A stretch of DNA of 64,000 bases from Chryseobacterium edaphi (GTDB taxonomy: Bacteria > Bacteroidota > Bacteroidia > Flavobacteriales > Weeksellaceae), in assembly GCF_025628985.1 (NCBI RefSeq), contig NZ_JAOTEM010000002.1, forward strand, positions 496,001 through 560,000, written 5' to 3'. A program made the translations under genes and the position numbers. The notes under the pieces are model-generated. The model was not told the origin of the DNA, searched no databases, and saw nothing but the letters and a program-made list of their open reading frames with translations. Positions 9,060 to 17,570 of this stretch are shown one piece after another. Numbering within the stretch: position 1 is the stretch's first letter; each line of letters starts with the position of its first letter.

Positions 9060-9547
9060 TGGATTTAGAATTATACAAAAAACAGGCTTTACAAAGGCAA
9101 AAAGATCATAAAAAATTTCTGGAAGGTTTAAAAAAGAAGCCTCCTAAAAACCTTGATTATATTGTTCAGGAAACTCATGAAGAGGTTTTTGAAAAAATTG
9201 ATTGTCTTCAATGCGCAAACTGTTGTAGAACTACAGGACCATTGTATACAGAGAAAGATATAGAGCGAATTTCCAAGCACCTTCGTATGAAACAGGCTGA
9301 TTTTGAAGCAAAATTTTTGCGTGTTGATGAAGATAATGATAAAGTTCTGCAGAATTTACCTTGCTTTTTTCTGAATGAGGATAATACGTGTTCGATCTAT
9401 GATGTTCGTCCGAAAGCGTGCAGAGAATATCCTCATACAGACCGAAAGAAAATCTATCAAATTAATGATTTGATGATAAAAAATACGGTCATTTGCCCCG
9501 CTGCTTTTGAGTTTGTGGAGAGCATGATGAAGAATCTAAATAAATAA
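9059..9547 (+). CDS. YkgJ-family cysteine cluster protein
   Basis: A 162-residue soluble protein with the family's Cys pattern: CLQCANCC around residue 49, then CFF, a Cys in NTCSIYDVRP and a Cys in KACREYP, and a late Cys in VICPAAF. The family is thought to bind zinc or an iron-sulfur cluster; its biochemical role is not established. Its ATG overlaps the TAA of the Kir channel by one base, so translation is probably coupled. Confidence 0.85.
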   Translation: MDLELYKKQALQRQKDHKKFLEGLKKKPPKNLDYIVQETHEEVFEKIDCLQCANCCRTTGPLYTEKDIERISKHLRMKQADFEAKFLRVDEDNDKVLQNLPCFFLNEDNTCSIYDVRPKACREYPHTDRKKIYQINDLMIKNTVICPAAFEFVESMMKNLNK

Positions 9548-9694
9548 TTCTGAATCTTAAATATTTGCAAAATCTTATAAAGTTTCGTTAAAACCTTCTT
9601 TACAAATAATTTATTTCAAAAGGGATCGTTTTATAAATAAATCAATCCCCAATTGGTTTTATCATAGAAGTAGTTTTTTATATAAGTAAAATGG

Positions 9695-9726
9695 AATCCT
9701 GAAATTTAATGTTTCAGGATTTTTTC
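9695..9726 (+). terminator. Terminator after the Kir/YkgJ pair
   Basis: A 10-bp stem AATCCTGAAA / TTTCAGGATT with a 7-base loop is followed by a T run on the + strand. It overlaps the last codons of the convergent DUF1801 gene. Confidence 0.7.
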
Positions 9727-10082
9727 TGATCGATTTCCATCATTCTGAACTGTGTTATTTTTTCGATTAAATCTAAAGGCAGATTTTCAGTCAGAGGAAA
9801 TTGAACTGCACCTTTGGAAAACTTATATTTTCTTTCATTAAAATCATTCTGAAACTCTTTAATTCCTTCAGCTCCAGGATAAAAACCAATATGTTTTTTG
9901 TATCCCGCAAAATAGATTAAAGGCTTTTTTTTATACCTGAAAGCAGGCATTTGGTAACCAATGTATTCTTCAATTTCGGGATCTTGTAAATGAATAATTT
10001 TTCTTATAATTTCAAATTTCTCCTGAATATCTTCCGGAAATAGCAGATAATATTCTTCAATATTTTTAAATATGTTTTTCAT
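9714..10082 (-). CDS. DUF1801 (YdhG-like) protein
   Basis: A 122-residue protein with the DUF1801/YdhG signature: an N-terminal helix, then EEYIGYQMPAFRYKKKPLIYFAGYKKHIGFYPG (about residues 37-69), and a late KFSKGAVQFPL. Proteins of this fold are related to frataxin and some are called iron chaperones; the true role is unclear. Its stop codon lies inside the terminator of the convergent YkgJ gene. A minus-strand terminator hairpin lies just upstream of its start, so it is probably its own transcription unit. Confidence 0.85.
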   Translation of the reverse strand: MKNIFKNIEEYYLLFPEDIQEKFEIIRKIIHLQDPEIEEYIGYQMPAFRYKKKPLIYFAGYKKHIGFYPGAEGIKEFQNDFNERKYKFSKGAVQFPLTENLPLDLIEKITQFRMMEIDQKKS

Positions 10083-10108
10083 TTTAAATCCTTTTCATAA
10101 AGATAAAA

Positions 10109-10134
10109 AAAGCGCTGAATAAATTCAACGCTTT
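10109..10134 (-). terminator. Second minus-strand terminator downstream of gdhA
   Basis: On the minus strand AAAGCGTTGAA-TTTA-TTCAGCGCTTT forms an 11-bp stem with one T-G pair, followed by TTTTT. It lies 58 bp beyond another terminator and 27 bp before the DUF1801 start. Confidence 0.7.
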
Positions 10135-10191
10135 CCTCTTTCACTATTACTATTTTTCCCATTTATAATCCCGGGACAGGTTGTAAGAAAA

Positions 10192-10216
10192 AAGGCCGGG
10201 AAAACTTCCCGACCTT
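10192..10216 (-). terminator. Terminator of gdhA
   Basis: On the minus strand AAGGTCGGGAA-GTT-TTCCCGGCCTT forms an 11-bp stem with one T-G pair, followed by a T tract. It begins 7 bp after the gdhA stop codon. Confidence 0.85.
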
Positions 10217-10222
10217 TATATT

Positions 10223-11581
10223 TTATACTACACCTTGAGCAAGCATTGCTTCTGCTACCTTTACGAATCCGGCGATGTTTGCGCCTTTTACGTAGTTCAC
10301 ATAGCCATCTTCCTCTTTTCCATAGTCTCTACAAGCTTTGTGGATTCCGATCATGATCTCTTTCAATCTTGCATCAACTTCTTCAGAAGTCCAGTTTAGT
10401 CTGATTGAGTTTTGAGTCATTTCCAAACCTGAAGTAGCAACACCACCTGCGTTAGAAGCTTTCCCCGGAGAGAACAATACTTTGTTGTCAAGGAAATAAT
10501 TGATAGCATCTAATGTAGAAGGCATATTTGCGGCTTCTGTTACACAAAGGCAACCGTTTTCTACCAATAATTTAGCATCTTCTAGGTCTAATTCGTTTTG
10601 AGTTGCAGAAGGAATTGCGACATCACACTTCACTTCCCAAGGACGTTTTCCTGCGTAGAATATTGCAGAAGGATATTTTTTAGCATAATCTTCAGCTCTG
10701 TTATTACCAGAAGATCTTAATTCTAATAAATAATCGATTTTTTCTCCGTCGATACCGTCTTTATCGTAAACATAACCGTCCGGACCAGAAAGAGTAACCA
10801 CTTTTCCGCCAAGTTCTGATATTTTTTTGATAACTCCCCATGCTACGTTACCGAAACCTGAAACTGTTACTGTTTTATCTTTAAATGTTTGTCCGATAGT
10901 TTTCAGCATTTGCTCAGCGAAGTAAACAACACCATAACCTGTAGCTTCAGGACGGATTAATGAACCACCGTAAGCAAGACCTTTTCCTGTAAGAACTCCG
11001 GTAAATTCGTTTCTGATTTTCTTATATTGTCCGAATAAATATCCGATTTCTCTTGCTCCAACACCGATATCTCCTGCAGGAACGTCAGTTTCCGGACCAA
11101 TGTGCTTACACAATTCTGTCATGAAAGCCTGGCAAAAACGCATTACTTCCATATCCGTTTTTCCTTGCGGGTCAAAATCTGAACCTCCTTTTCCTCCTCC
11201 CATAGGAAGCGTAGTCAATGAGTTTTTAAATACCTGCTCAAAAGCTAAGAATTTAAGTACAGAAAGGTTCACCGTAGGATGGAAACGAATTCCTCCTTTG
11301 TAAGGTCCGATTGCAGAGTTCATCTGAATTCTGAAACCTCTGTTTACCTGAATCTCTCCTTTGTCATCAACCCATGGAACTCTGAAAATAATAATTCTTT
11401 CAGCTTCAGCCATTCTCTCAAGAAGCTTCATGCCGGTATATTCTTTTCTGGTTAAAATAAACGGAATTACAGTTACAGCAACTTCTTTAACTGCCTGTAA
11501 GAATTCCGGTTCGTTAGGGTTTTTCGCCTCAATTTTAGCGATAAATTCCTGGATTTTCTGGTCAATATTATATTGTTCCAT
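10223..11581 (-). CDS. gdhA: Glutamate dehydrogenase (NADP type)
   Basis: A 452-residue enzyme of the hexameric GDH class, catalysing 2-oxoglutarate + NH4+ + NAD(P)H to glutamate. The substrate site motif PMGGGKGGSDF lies at residues 126-136 with the catalytic Lys at 131, preceded by GPYKGGIRFHP (92-102). The Rossmann motif GFGNVAWG and later TEAANMP follow in the second half. Length and motifs fit the NADP-dependent biosynthetic form. It is monocistronic: a good promoter lies upstream and two terminators downstream. Confidence 0.96.
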   Translation of the reverse strand: MEQYNIDQKIQEFIAKIEAKNPNEPEFLQAVKEVAVTVIPFILTRKEYTGMKLLERMAEAERIIIFRVPWVDDKGEIQVNRGFRIQMNSAIGPYKGGIRFHPTVNLSVLKFLAFEQVFKNSLTTLPMGGGKGGSDFDPQGKTDMEVMRFCQAFMTELCKHIGPETDVPAGDIGVGAREIGYLFGQYKKIRNEFTGVLTGKGLAYGGSLIRPEATGYGVVYFAEQMLKTIGQTFKDKTVTVSGFGNVAWGVIKKISELGGKVVTLSGPDGYVYDKDGIDGEKIDYLLELRSSGNNRAEDYAKKYPSAIFYAGKRPWEVKCDVAIPSATQNELDLEDAKLLVENGCLCVTEAANMPSTLDAINYFLDNKVLFSPGKASNAGGVATSGLEMTQNSIRLNWTSEEVDARLKEIMIGIHKACRDYGKEEDGYVNYVKGANIAGFVKVAEAMLAQGVV

Positions 11582-11608
11582 ATTAGGTAGGGTTGAATAT
11601 TATGTCAA

Positions 11609-11638
11609 CAAATTTAATTTTTTTTTCAAGATTCACAA
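11609..11638 (-). promoter_or_regulatory. Promoter of gdhA
   Basis: On the minus strand a TTG (11636-11638) is separated by exactly 19 bp from TAAATTTG (11609-11616), matching the Bacteroidetes -33/-7 arrangement. The -7 box ends 28 bp before the gdhA ATG. Confidence 0.7.
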
Positions 11639-11772
11639 TAGCTTATTTAATATTTGCTGATAATTCAATAATAATGTCGAGGAATATTATTAAATTGATA
11701 ATTATGAATTAAATTTTGTTAAAAATTAAATGTTATATGTGAAATAATGAAATATTAAGAAATCGTTAATTC

Positions 11773-12882
11773 TCAAATAGCTATAAATTGTCTCCCGGAA
11801 AATGATTTTACTTTACCTAAAAGCTCTAATTCTAAAATGACAGGCAGAATTTTGTGTGAAGCTACAGAAATTTTCTCTGCCAAATCATCTAATGTAAGGT
11901 GAGGATTTTCTACGATTTTTGTATATATTAATTCTTGATTTTCAGATAATTGAATTGTGATCTCACTTCGTGGAAAAAGTTCTGCAATCTTTTCTTTAGC
12001 ATCATTAAATCCTGTCAAATCCAGTAAATCTTTTATAGTCGAAATTGCCGTTGCTTTATTTTGAAAAATTAGATGATTGCAACCCTGACTATATTTATCG
12101 GTAATTTTTCCGGGTAAAGCAAAAACATCTCTATTGTAAGTATTTGCAAACGTTGCAGTGCTTATAGAGCCACCTCCAAACGCAGTTTCTACCACAATCG
12201 TTGCCGGAGAAATTCCTGCAACAATTCTGTTTCTCTGAATAAAATTTTCTCTGTCCGGCTTTCGGGATGAATTAAATTCCGTAAACAAAGCTCCGTTTTC
12301 TTCAATGATTTTTTCAGAAAGTTTTTTGTTTTTTGAAGGATATAACGTATGAAAACCGTGAGCCAAAACTCCGAGGGTAGGGATTTGATGTTTTAAAGAA
12401 TATTCATGAACTTCCTTATCAACACCTAAAGCTAAGCCGCTTACAGAAATGAATTGATGTGATTTCGATTCTTCAAAAAAATCTTCAATAAATTTTTTGC
12501 CATAAGCTGTAATGTTTCTCGTTCCGACTAAACTTATAGGTTTTAATTTTTTGTCGAAATTTCCCTTTTGATATAGAATTGCAGGGGCGTCATCGCATTC
12601 TTTCAGTAAAAAAGGCAATTCGTTTTGATGCCTTAAATTGATTTTTATGGAATTTTTTTCACAAAATAAAAGCTCTTTTTCAGCAAATTTCAGATGTTCA
12701 GGATTTCCAATGTCAGAAACTGTTTTGGTGCCTATTCCGTCGGTTTTACTAAGCTCTTTTTTCGAAGTTTCCCAAACGTTTTTTGCACTTCCGAAACTGC
12801 GGACGAGTTTAAAAAAATTGATATCACCTATAAAATTACATTCACGCAAAGCGATGGAATAGAGATGTTCTTCAGAATACAT
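11773..12882 (-). CDS. dprA: DNA processing protein DprA
   Basis: A 369-residue DprA/Smf. Order: N-terminal helix-hairpin-helix-like region (about 1-75, GIGTKTVSDIG), Rossmann-fold DNA-binding core (about 100-290, with VGTRNITAYGKKF, SGLALGVDKEVH, and NRIVAG), and a C-terminal winged-helix-like segment (about 300-369). DprA loads RecA on incoming single-stranded DNA during natural transformation. A -7-like box (TACATTTG on the minus strand, 12900-12907) lies just upstream. The rhomboid gene ends 39 bp upstream on the same strand. Confidence 0.93.
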   Translation of the reverse strand: MYSEEHLYSIALRECNFIGDINFFKLVRSFGSAKNVWETSKKELSKTDGIGTKTVSDIGNPEHLKFAEKELLFCEKNSIKINLRHQNELPFLLKECDDAPAILYQKGNFDKKLKPISLVGTRNITAYGKKFIEDFFEESKSHQFISVSGLALGVDKEVHEYSLKHQIPTLGVLAHGFHTLYPSKNKKLSEKIIEENGALFTEFNSSRKPDRENFIQRNRIVAGISPATIVVETAFGGGSISTATFANTYNRDVFALPGKITDKYSQGCNHLIFQNKATAISTIKDLLDLTGFNDAKEKIAELFPRSEITIQLSENQELIYTKIVENPHLTLDDLAEKISVASHKILPVILELELLGKVKSFSGRQFIAI

Positions 12883-12921
12883 TTGTGTTTTATTTTCTCC
12901 AAATGTAATAAAAATTGTGAA

Positions 12922-13689
12922 TTATTTTTTTCTTATCTCTTCTAAATGATCCCAAAGATCTTCATTTTTTTTGTAAGGTAATTCGAGGAAATCTTCAGGA
13001 TGGTTTTCTTTATATTCCTGCCACAATTTGTCATCTTTTTCGCTGTAATAATTAGGAAATTCCCAGATAAATCTTTTCTTTTTGTCACCAATATTTTTAA
13101 AAACAAAAGCTAAAATACTTCCCACAACTGCGCCGGACAAATGAGCCTGCCACGAAATTTTACTTGGTTCCTGCATATTGTAAAACAGTTCTTCAGGAAA
13201 CATTCCCCAAATCAGACTTCCGTAGTATAAAACGACTAAAAGTGAAATGGTCAGCAAGGTCATATTCCATTTGAAAACTCCGCTGAAAAATAGGAAAAAT
13301 GCGAGTACATAAACAATTCCACTTGCTCCGATGGTACAGGTGTACATGTATTCGCCTGTCAGAATGTCGATTGGCGGAAGCATCCATAGTAAAAGTCCCG
13401 TTGCAAGCCAACCCAAAATAAAAACTTTGTTGGCAACCAATGGATAGAACTGATACAAAAGTCCCATTAAGACAACGATAGGAATAGAATTTCCGATAAT
13501 ATGATCAATACTTCCGTGAAGTAGAGGTGACGTGATAATTCCTAACAAACCTTCCGGCAGCAAAGGAATAATTGCGCCAAAGCAACTTGCAAAAAAGCCC
13601 TGCATCTGTAAAAAGTATCCCAACCACATTGCTCCCAACATAAGTAGGGGATTGATGATAGCACTTTTGTAAATTACATTTTTAAACAT
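12922..13689 (-). CDS. Rhomboid family intramembrane serine protease
   Basis: A 255-residue protein with six membrane segments. The catalytic Ser is S123 in GASG (121-124), the catalytic His is H183 in AHLSGAVVG, and N67 in HIIGNS supplies the oxyanion-site Asn. After the membrane core it has a charged cytoplasmic tail (about 197-255). It would cleave membrane proteins within the bilayer; its substrate is unknown. Confidence 0.9.
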   Translation of the reverse strand: MFKNVIYKSAIINPLLMLGAMWLGYFLQMQGFFASCFGAIIPLLPEGLLGIITSPLLHGSIDHIIGNSIPIVVLMGLLYQFYPLVANKVFILGWLATGLLLWMLPPIDILTGEYMYTCTIGASGIVYVLAFFLFFSGVFKWNMTLLTISLLVVLYYGSLIWGMFPEELFYNMQEPSKISWQAHLSGAVVGSILAFVFKNIGDKKKRFIWEFPNYYSEKDDKLWQEYKENHPEDFLELPYKKNEDLWDHLEEIRKK

Positions 13690-13875
13690 ACCTGGAATGT
13701 GTCAAATCAAAAGCCAACAATAAATTTCGGAAAATTTGTCGATGATTTTAATTTTTAAAAAATATATAAGACAAAAGGTAAGTTTTTTTAAGGTTTTGTA
13801 TTTCAAATAATGACGTAAAATGAATTTATTACAAACCTTTGAAAATGTGAGAAATGCCATTTAACATTATATCCC

Positions 13876-13883
13876 TATTTTTG
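13876..13883 (+). promoter_or_regulatory. -7 element for the DUF3078 gene
   Basis: TATTTTTG matches TAnnTTTG and ends 20 bp before the ATG of the DUF3078 gene. No correctly spaced TTG was found. Confidence 0.5.
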
Positions 13884-13903
13884 CATCTGGAAAAATTGAG
13901 ATT

Positions 13904-14836
13904 ATGAGAAAGATTTTCGTTTTACTTTTTATGTATTTAAGTGTTTATTCATTTGCACAGGTGGTGATCAGCGATTCTGCTGCAGTTGATACGATAAAAA
14001 AGCCAAGACATTGGTCTATAATTGCTAAAAACAGTGTGATGTTTAATCAGGCCGCGTTTTCAAATTGGGTCGGCGGTGGAGCTAATAATGTTGGTTGGTT
14101 GGCAAGTGCAAATTATAATTTGGTGTATGAAAAAGGACGCCATCTTTGGGAAAATATAATTATCCTGAATTACGGACAAAATACCACAAAAGGAGTGGGA
14201 ACGAGAAAAACTCAGGATGTTCTAAACGTTTCAACAAATTACGGACGTCAGTTTTCAAAAAGCTGGTATGTTTCCACAGGAGCGAGTGTACTTTCACAAT
14301 TCTCAGGTGGTTTTGAAGATGGAAATAATCCTGAAGCCAAGAAAATTTCGAACTTTATGGCTCCGGGTTATGTGAATGCTGGTTTGGGTATCACTTACAG
14401 ACCGAACGATAATCTTACGGTAACTTTGAGACCCGCCAACGGAAGATTTACTTTTGTTTTGGATAAAGAATTGCAGTTGGCCGGAAATTACGGCTTAAAA
14501 GCAGATGGAGATTTTTTCCTAATGCAGATCGGTTTTTTGGGTTCTGCCATTTATAAAGTAAAACTGATGGAAAATATTGAAATGACCAACACAGGTTCGA
14601 TATTCTCCAATTATCTTGAAAATCCTGATCACATGGTATTATCATACAATATGCTTTTAAACATGAAAATCAACAGGTTTGTTTCTTCAATCGTGACCTT
14701 AGATTTGATGTACGATCATAATCAGATTCAGAAAACCCAGTTGAAACAGACGTTAGGAATTGGCTTTGCCTACAATATTGATAATGGCGTAAAGCGTTCT
14801 GACCGAAAAGACAGTCAGTGGTGGTTAAAGAAATAA
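13904..14836 (+). CDS. DUF3078 outer-membrane-like protein
   Basis: A 310-residue protein with a signal peptide (cut near residue 18, YSFAQ). The mature start HWSIIAKNSVMFNQAAFSNWVGGG is the typical opening of Bacteroidetes DUF3078 proteins. The rest alternates polar and hydrophobic residues and ends with an aromatic strand (SQWWLKK), which suggests a beta-barrel in the outer membrane. Molecular role unknown. A strong hairpin follows it. Confidence 0.82.
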   Translation: MRKIFVLLFMYLSVYSFAQVVISDSAAVDTIKKPRHWSIIAKNSVMFNQAAFSNWVGGGANNVGWLASANYNLVYEKGRHLWENIIILNYGQNTTKGVGTRKTQDVLNVSTNYGRQFSKSWYVSTGASVLSQFSGGFEDGNNPEAKKISNFMAPGYVNAGLGITYRPNDNLTVTLRPANGRFTFVLDKELQLAGNYGLKADGDFFLMQIGFLGSAIYKVKLMENIEMTNTGSIFSNYLENPDHMVLSYNMLLNMKINRFVSSIVTLDLMYDHNQIQKTQLKQTLGIGFAYNIDNGVKRSDRKDSQWWLKK

Positions 14837-14860
14837 ATTTAAAATCATTATAAAACGGGA

Positions 14861-14884
14861 AAAGCACTTCGAGTGAAGTGCTTT
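14861..14884. terminator. Terminator between convergent DUF3078 and sufD genes
   Basis: AAAGCACTTC-GAGT-GAAGTGCTTT is a perfect 10-bp stem with a 4-base loop. A T-rich tract follows on the + strand and TTTTCCCG on the minus strand, so it may serve both directions. Confidence 0.75.
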
Positions 14885-14907
14885 CTTTATTTATGTTTAA
14901 TGGAAGT

Positions 14908-16215
14908 TTAAAACTCCATAGTAACTTCAAGTTTTTCAGCTAAAAGCTGCTCGATTTTTACTTTTAACGGCTCAATGTCGATGTTCTGCATTGCATCATT
15001 GGCAAAAGCGTAAAGCAGTAATGCCTGAGCTTCTTTTTTAGAAATTCCTCTTGCTCTCAAATAAAATAAAGCATCTTTATTCAACTGACCAACCGTACAA
15101 CCGTGAGAACACTTCACATCGTCTGCGAAAATCTCCAGCTGAGGCTTGGTGTCAATCTTAGCACCTTCGCTCAGTAAAACGTTGTTATTTTGCTGGTAAG
15201 CGTTGGTTTTCTGAGCGATTTTATTTACAAATACTTTTCCGTTGAAAACCCCGTGAGATTTATCTTTGAAAATACCTTTGTAGTTCTGGTAACTCTGACA
15301 GTTTGGCGTATTGTGGTGAACTGCCGTGTGGTGATCTACCAACTGATCTTTCCCGATAATCGTAATTCCATTCATGAAAGAGTTGATATTCTCTCCGTTA
15401 TGAATAAAATCAAGATTGTTTCTGATGATTTTCCCTCCGAAAGTAAATGTATTTACCGTCGTTAAGCTGTCTCTTTCCTGTTTTGCAAACGTATGATCTA
15501 CCAGATAAGAAGTGTCGCTGTCATTCTGAATTTTGTGCCAGTCTGCTTTTGCATTCTGATAAGTGAAAATTTCAGTTACGGAATTGGTAAACACAAAACT
15601 TTCATCAAAATTATGGTGACTTTCAATGATTTCAACTTTCGCTCCTTCTTCTACAATCAGTAAATTTCTAGTGTTGTAGAATGTGTTTTCTTCCTGATTT
15701 TGAGAAAGGTAAAAAACGTGAATCGGTTTTTCGATGATCACATTTTTCGGAACTTTTAAAAAGAATCCGTATTTGCAATATGCCTGATTTAAGTTTGTAA
15801 AAGCTAAATCTTTTGCGGCAATTGTGTTAAAATATTTATCGAAAACATCTTTGTGATTCTCATCATTCAAAGCGTAGTTGAAAGACAGAAATTCTGCATT
15901 TTCGATAGAAATGTTTGAAAGCTCTTTGTGAAGCTGACCGTTTACAAAAACAATCCAGTCAAAATTTTCTTCTCCCAAATGAAGCTCATCAAGCTGTTCT
16001 TTGGTGATGTTGTGACTTTCTTTCGGGAAAAAATTATAATCTTTCTCCGTGATTTCTTTGATGTTGGTATACTTGTATTCTTCGTCTTTCTTTGTAGGAA
16101 AACCTTTGATTGCAAATTTCTGAAGCGCAATTTTTCTGTCGTCATCTAAAAATCTGTGACGCAGACTCTCCAAAAATTCACTGTGATTTTCTATTGTTTG
16201 ATCGTATAAAGCCAT
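14908..16215 (-). CDS. sufD: Fe-S cluster assembly protein SufD
   Basis: SufD, about 435 residues, is the beta-helix partner of SufB in the SufBC2D scaffold that assembles Fe-S clusters. Recognisable pieces are the N-terminal GFPTKKDEEYKYTNI, the late HGCTVGQLNKDALFYLRARG and KEAQALLLYAFA. I place the start at the ATG giving MALYDQTIENH; an in-frame ATG at 16233 (preceded by AAAGG) and a GTG at 16236 would add 6 or 7 residues. It is the last gene of the suf operon, 94 bp after the sufC stop. Confidence 0.93.
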   Translation of the reverse strand: MALYDQTIENHSEFLESLRHRFLDDDRKIALQKFAIKGFPTKKDEEYKYTNIKEITEKDYNFFPKESHNITKEQLDELHLGEENFDWIVFVNGQLHKELSNISIENAEFLSFNYALNDENHKDVFDKYFNTIAAKDLAFTNLNQAYCKYGFFLKVPKNVIIEKPIHVFYLSQNQEENTFYNTRNLLIVEEGAKVEIIESHHNFDESFVFTNSVTEIFTYQNAKADWHKIQNDSDTSYLVDHTFAKQERDSLTTVNTFTFGGKIIRNNLDFIHNGENINSFMNGITIIGKDQLVDHHTAVHHNTPNCQSYQNYKGIFKDKSHGVFNGKVFVNKIAQKTNAYQQNNNVLLSEGAKIDTKPQLEIFADDVKCSHGCTVGQLNKDALFYLRARGISKKEAQALLLYAFANDAMQNIDIEPLKVKIEQLLAEKLEVTMEF

Positions 16216-16329
16216 TACTGATATTTCGGCCATCACACCTTTATTATAAATTTAATTTGTATCAATACCGCAGTTTCTCACTGCATTTTTGACTAAGGAT
16301 TGATAAAAAACTTAACCAAAAATATTTTA

Positions 16330-17073
16330 TTAGTTAAGCAACCAGTCGTATCCCTTGCTTTCCAATTCTAAAGCTAAAGATTTATCACCTGTTTTAATGA
16401 TTTTTCCGTTTGCTAAAACGTGTACATAATCAGGCTCAATATAATTCAGCAATCTCTGGTAATGCGTAATTAAAAGCACTGCATTTCCTTCGTTTTTAAA
16501 CTGGTTTACACCGTCTGCAACGATTCTTAATGCATCAATATCTAATCCAGAATCGGTTTCGTCAAGAATGGCCAATTTAGGATTCAACATCATCATTTGG
16601 AAAATTTCGTTTCTTTTCTTTTCACCTCCAGAAAAACCTTCGTTTAATGATCTTGAAAGGAAATCTTTTTTAATTCCAAGCTTTTCAGATTTTTCACGAA
16701 TCATAGCAAGCATTTCTTTTGCAGGCATATCTTCAAATCCGTTGGCTTTTCTGTTTTCGTTCAAAGCAGCTTTAATGAAATTCGTCACAGAAACTCCCGG
16801 AATTTCTACCGGATATTGAAAAGAAAGGAAAATTCCTTTGTGCGCTCTCTCTTCAGGAGCATCTTCAATAATGTTTTCACCTTGAAAAATGATTTCGCCT
16901 TCCGTCACTTCGTAATCTTCTTTTCCTGCAATTACAGAAGAAAGCGTAGATTTTCCCGCTCCGTTGGGTCCCATAATCGCATGAACTTCGCCCGGCTTAA
17001 TTTCAAGATTGATACCCTTTAATATTTGTGCGCCATCTTCAATTCTGGCATGTAAGTTTTTAATGTTTAACAT
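16330..17073 (-). CDS. sufC: Fe-S assembly ATPase SufC
   Basis: A 247-residue ABC-type ATPase. Walker A is GPNGAGKST (about residues 35-43), the signature is SGGEKKR, and Walker B is LAILDETDSGLD, all in the SufC-specific form. It powers the SufBC2D scaffold in the cytoplasm. Its ATG begins only 6 bp after the stop codon of a YoeB-like toxin gene, so its ribosome-binding region lies inside the toxin coding sequence. This implies co-transcription with the toxin-antitoxin pair. Confidence 0.96.
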   Translation of the reverse strand: MLNIKNLHARIEDGAQILKGINLEIKPGEVHAIMGPNGAGKSTLSSVIAGKEDYEVTEGEIIFQGENIIEDAPEERAHKGIFLSFQYPVEIPGVSVTNFIKAALNENRKANGFEDMPAKEMLAMIREKSEKLGIKKDFLSRSLNEGFSGGEKKRNEIFQMMMLNPKLAILDETDSGLDIDALRIVADGVNQFKNEGNAVLLITHYQRLLNYIEPDYVHVLANGKIIKTGDKSLALELESKGYDWLLN

Positions 17074-17079
17074 ACTTTT

Positions 17080-17352
17080 TTATTCGTAGTGTCCTTTTAA
17101 AGACAAAATATTTAATATTTCTATTGTATTCTCTTCGGTAATCTGATAAATAATTCTGTGCTCTTTATCAATTCTTCTTGACCAAAACCCCGTAAGATCA
17201 AATTTCAATGCTTCTGGTTTTCCTAGACCTTCATATGGATGAATTAGGATATCCTCAATCAGAGAAGTGATTTTTTTCATAATGGACTTGTTGCCGGATT
17301 TCTTCCAAAAAGCAATATCTCTCTGTGCCTTTTCAGAATAAATTATTTCCAC
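17080..17352 (-). CDS. Txe/YoeB family toxin (mRNA interferase)
   Basis: A 90-residue RelE-superfamily toxin of the YoeB type. The pattern GLGKPEALKFDLTGFWSRRI followed by DKEHRIIYQI closely parallels E. coli YoeB, including the catalytic Glu in KPEAL, the Arg residues in SRRI and EHR, and the C-terminal His in GHYE. YoeB toxins cut mRNA on the ribosome. The start overlaps the antitoxin stop by 10 bp. The pair sits between sufB and sufC on the same strand. Confidence 0.9.
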   Translation of the reverse strand: MEIIYSEKAQRDIAFWKKSGNKSIMKKITSLIEDILIHPYEGLGKPEALKFDLTGFWSRRIDKEHRIIYQITEENTIEILNILSLKGHYE

Positions 17353-17540
17353 AAATCCTCTGTTTTTATCTTAACGCCTTTACCTTCTTTAATACTCTTT
17401 TCAGCTTCTAAAATTTCTTTTACAAACTCAGGATTGTATGGATTTTCTTCTTTCTGCTCAATTTCAAAACCTAATGCTTTAGCAAGTGATTTAATCACTT
17501 CAAAATCTTTTTTCTTCAAATTTTTCAGAACAACTTCCAT
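17343..17540 (-). CDS. Antitoxin partner of the YoeB-like toxin
   Basis: A 65-residue acidic/basic protein beginning MEVVLKNLKKKDFEVIKSLAKALG and ending KGVKIKTEDLWK. It precedes and overlaps the toxin gene by 10 bp, the usual antitoxin-first layout. The C-terminal part (NPEFVKEILEAEKSIKEGKG) resembles toxin-binding tails of flavobacterial antitoxins, possibly those called DUF2683. Its N-terminus does not look like a Phd/YefM domain. It starts 30 bp after the sufB stop, so it reads as part of the suf operon. Confidence 0.8.
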   Translation of the reverse strand: MEVVLKNLKKKDFEVIKSLAKALGFEIEQKEENPYNPEFVKEILEAEKSIKEGKGVKIKTEDLWK

Positions 17541-17570
17541 AATTTAAATTTTATTTAAAATTACAAAATT

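Noticed and set aside
8776..9111. 111-residue frame overlapping the Kir and YkgJ genes on the same strand
   Set aside because: It is out of frame with two confidently identified genes and has no family features.
17080..17540. Toxin-antitoxin pair as part of a mobile element
   Set aside because: No integrase, transposase, inverted repeats or target duplications were seen around it, and spacing to suf genes is tight.
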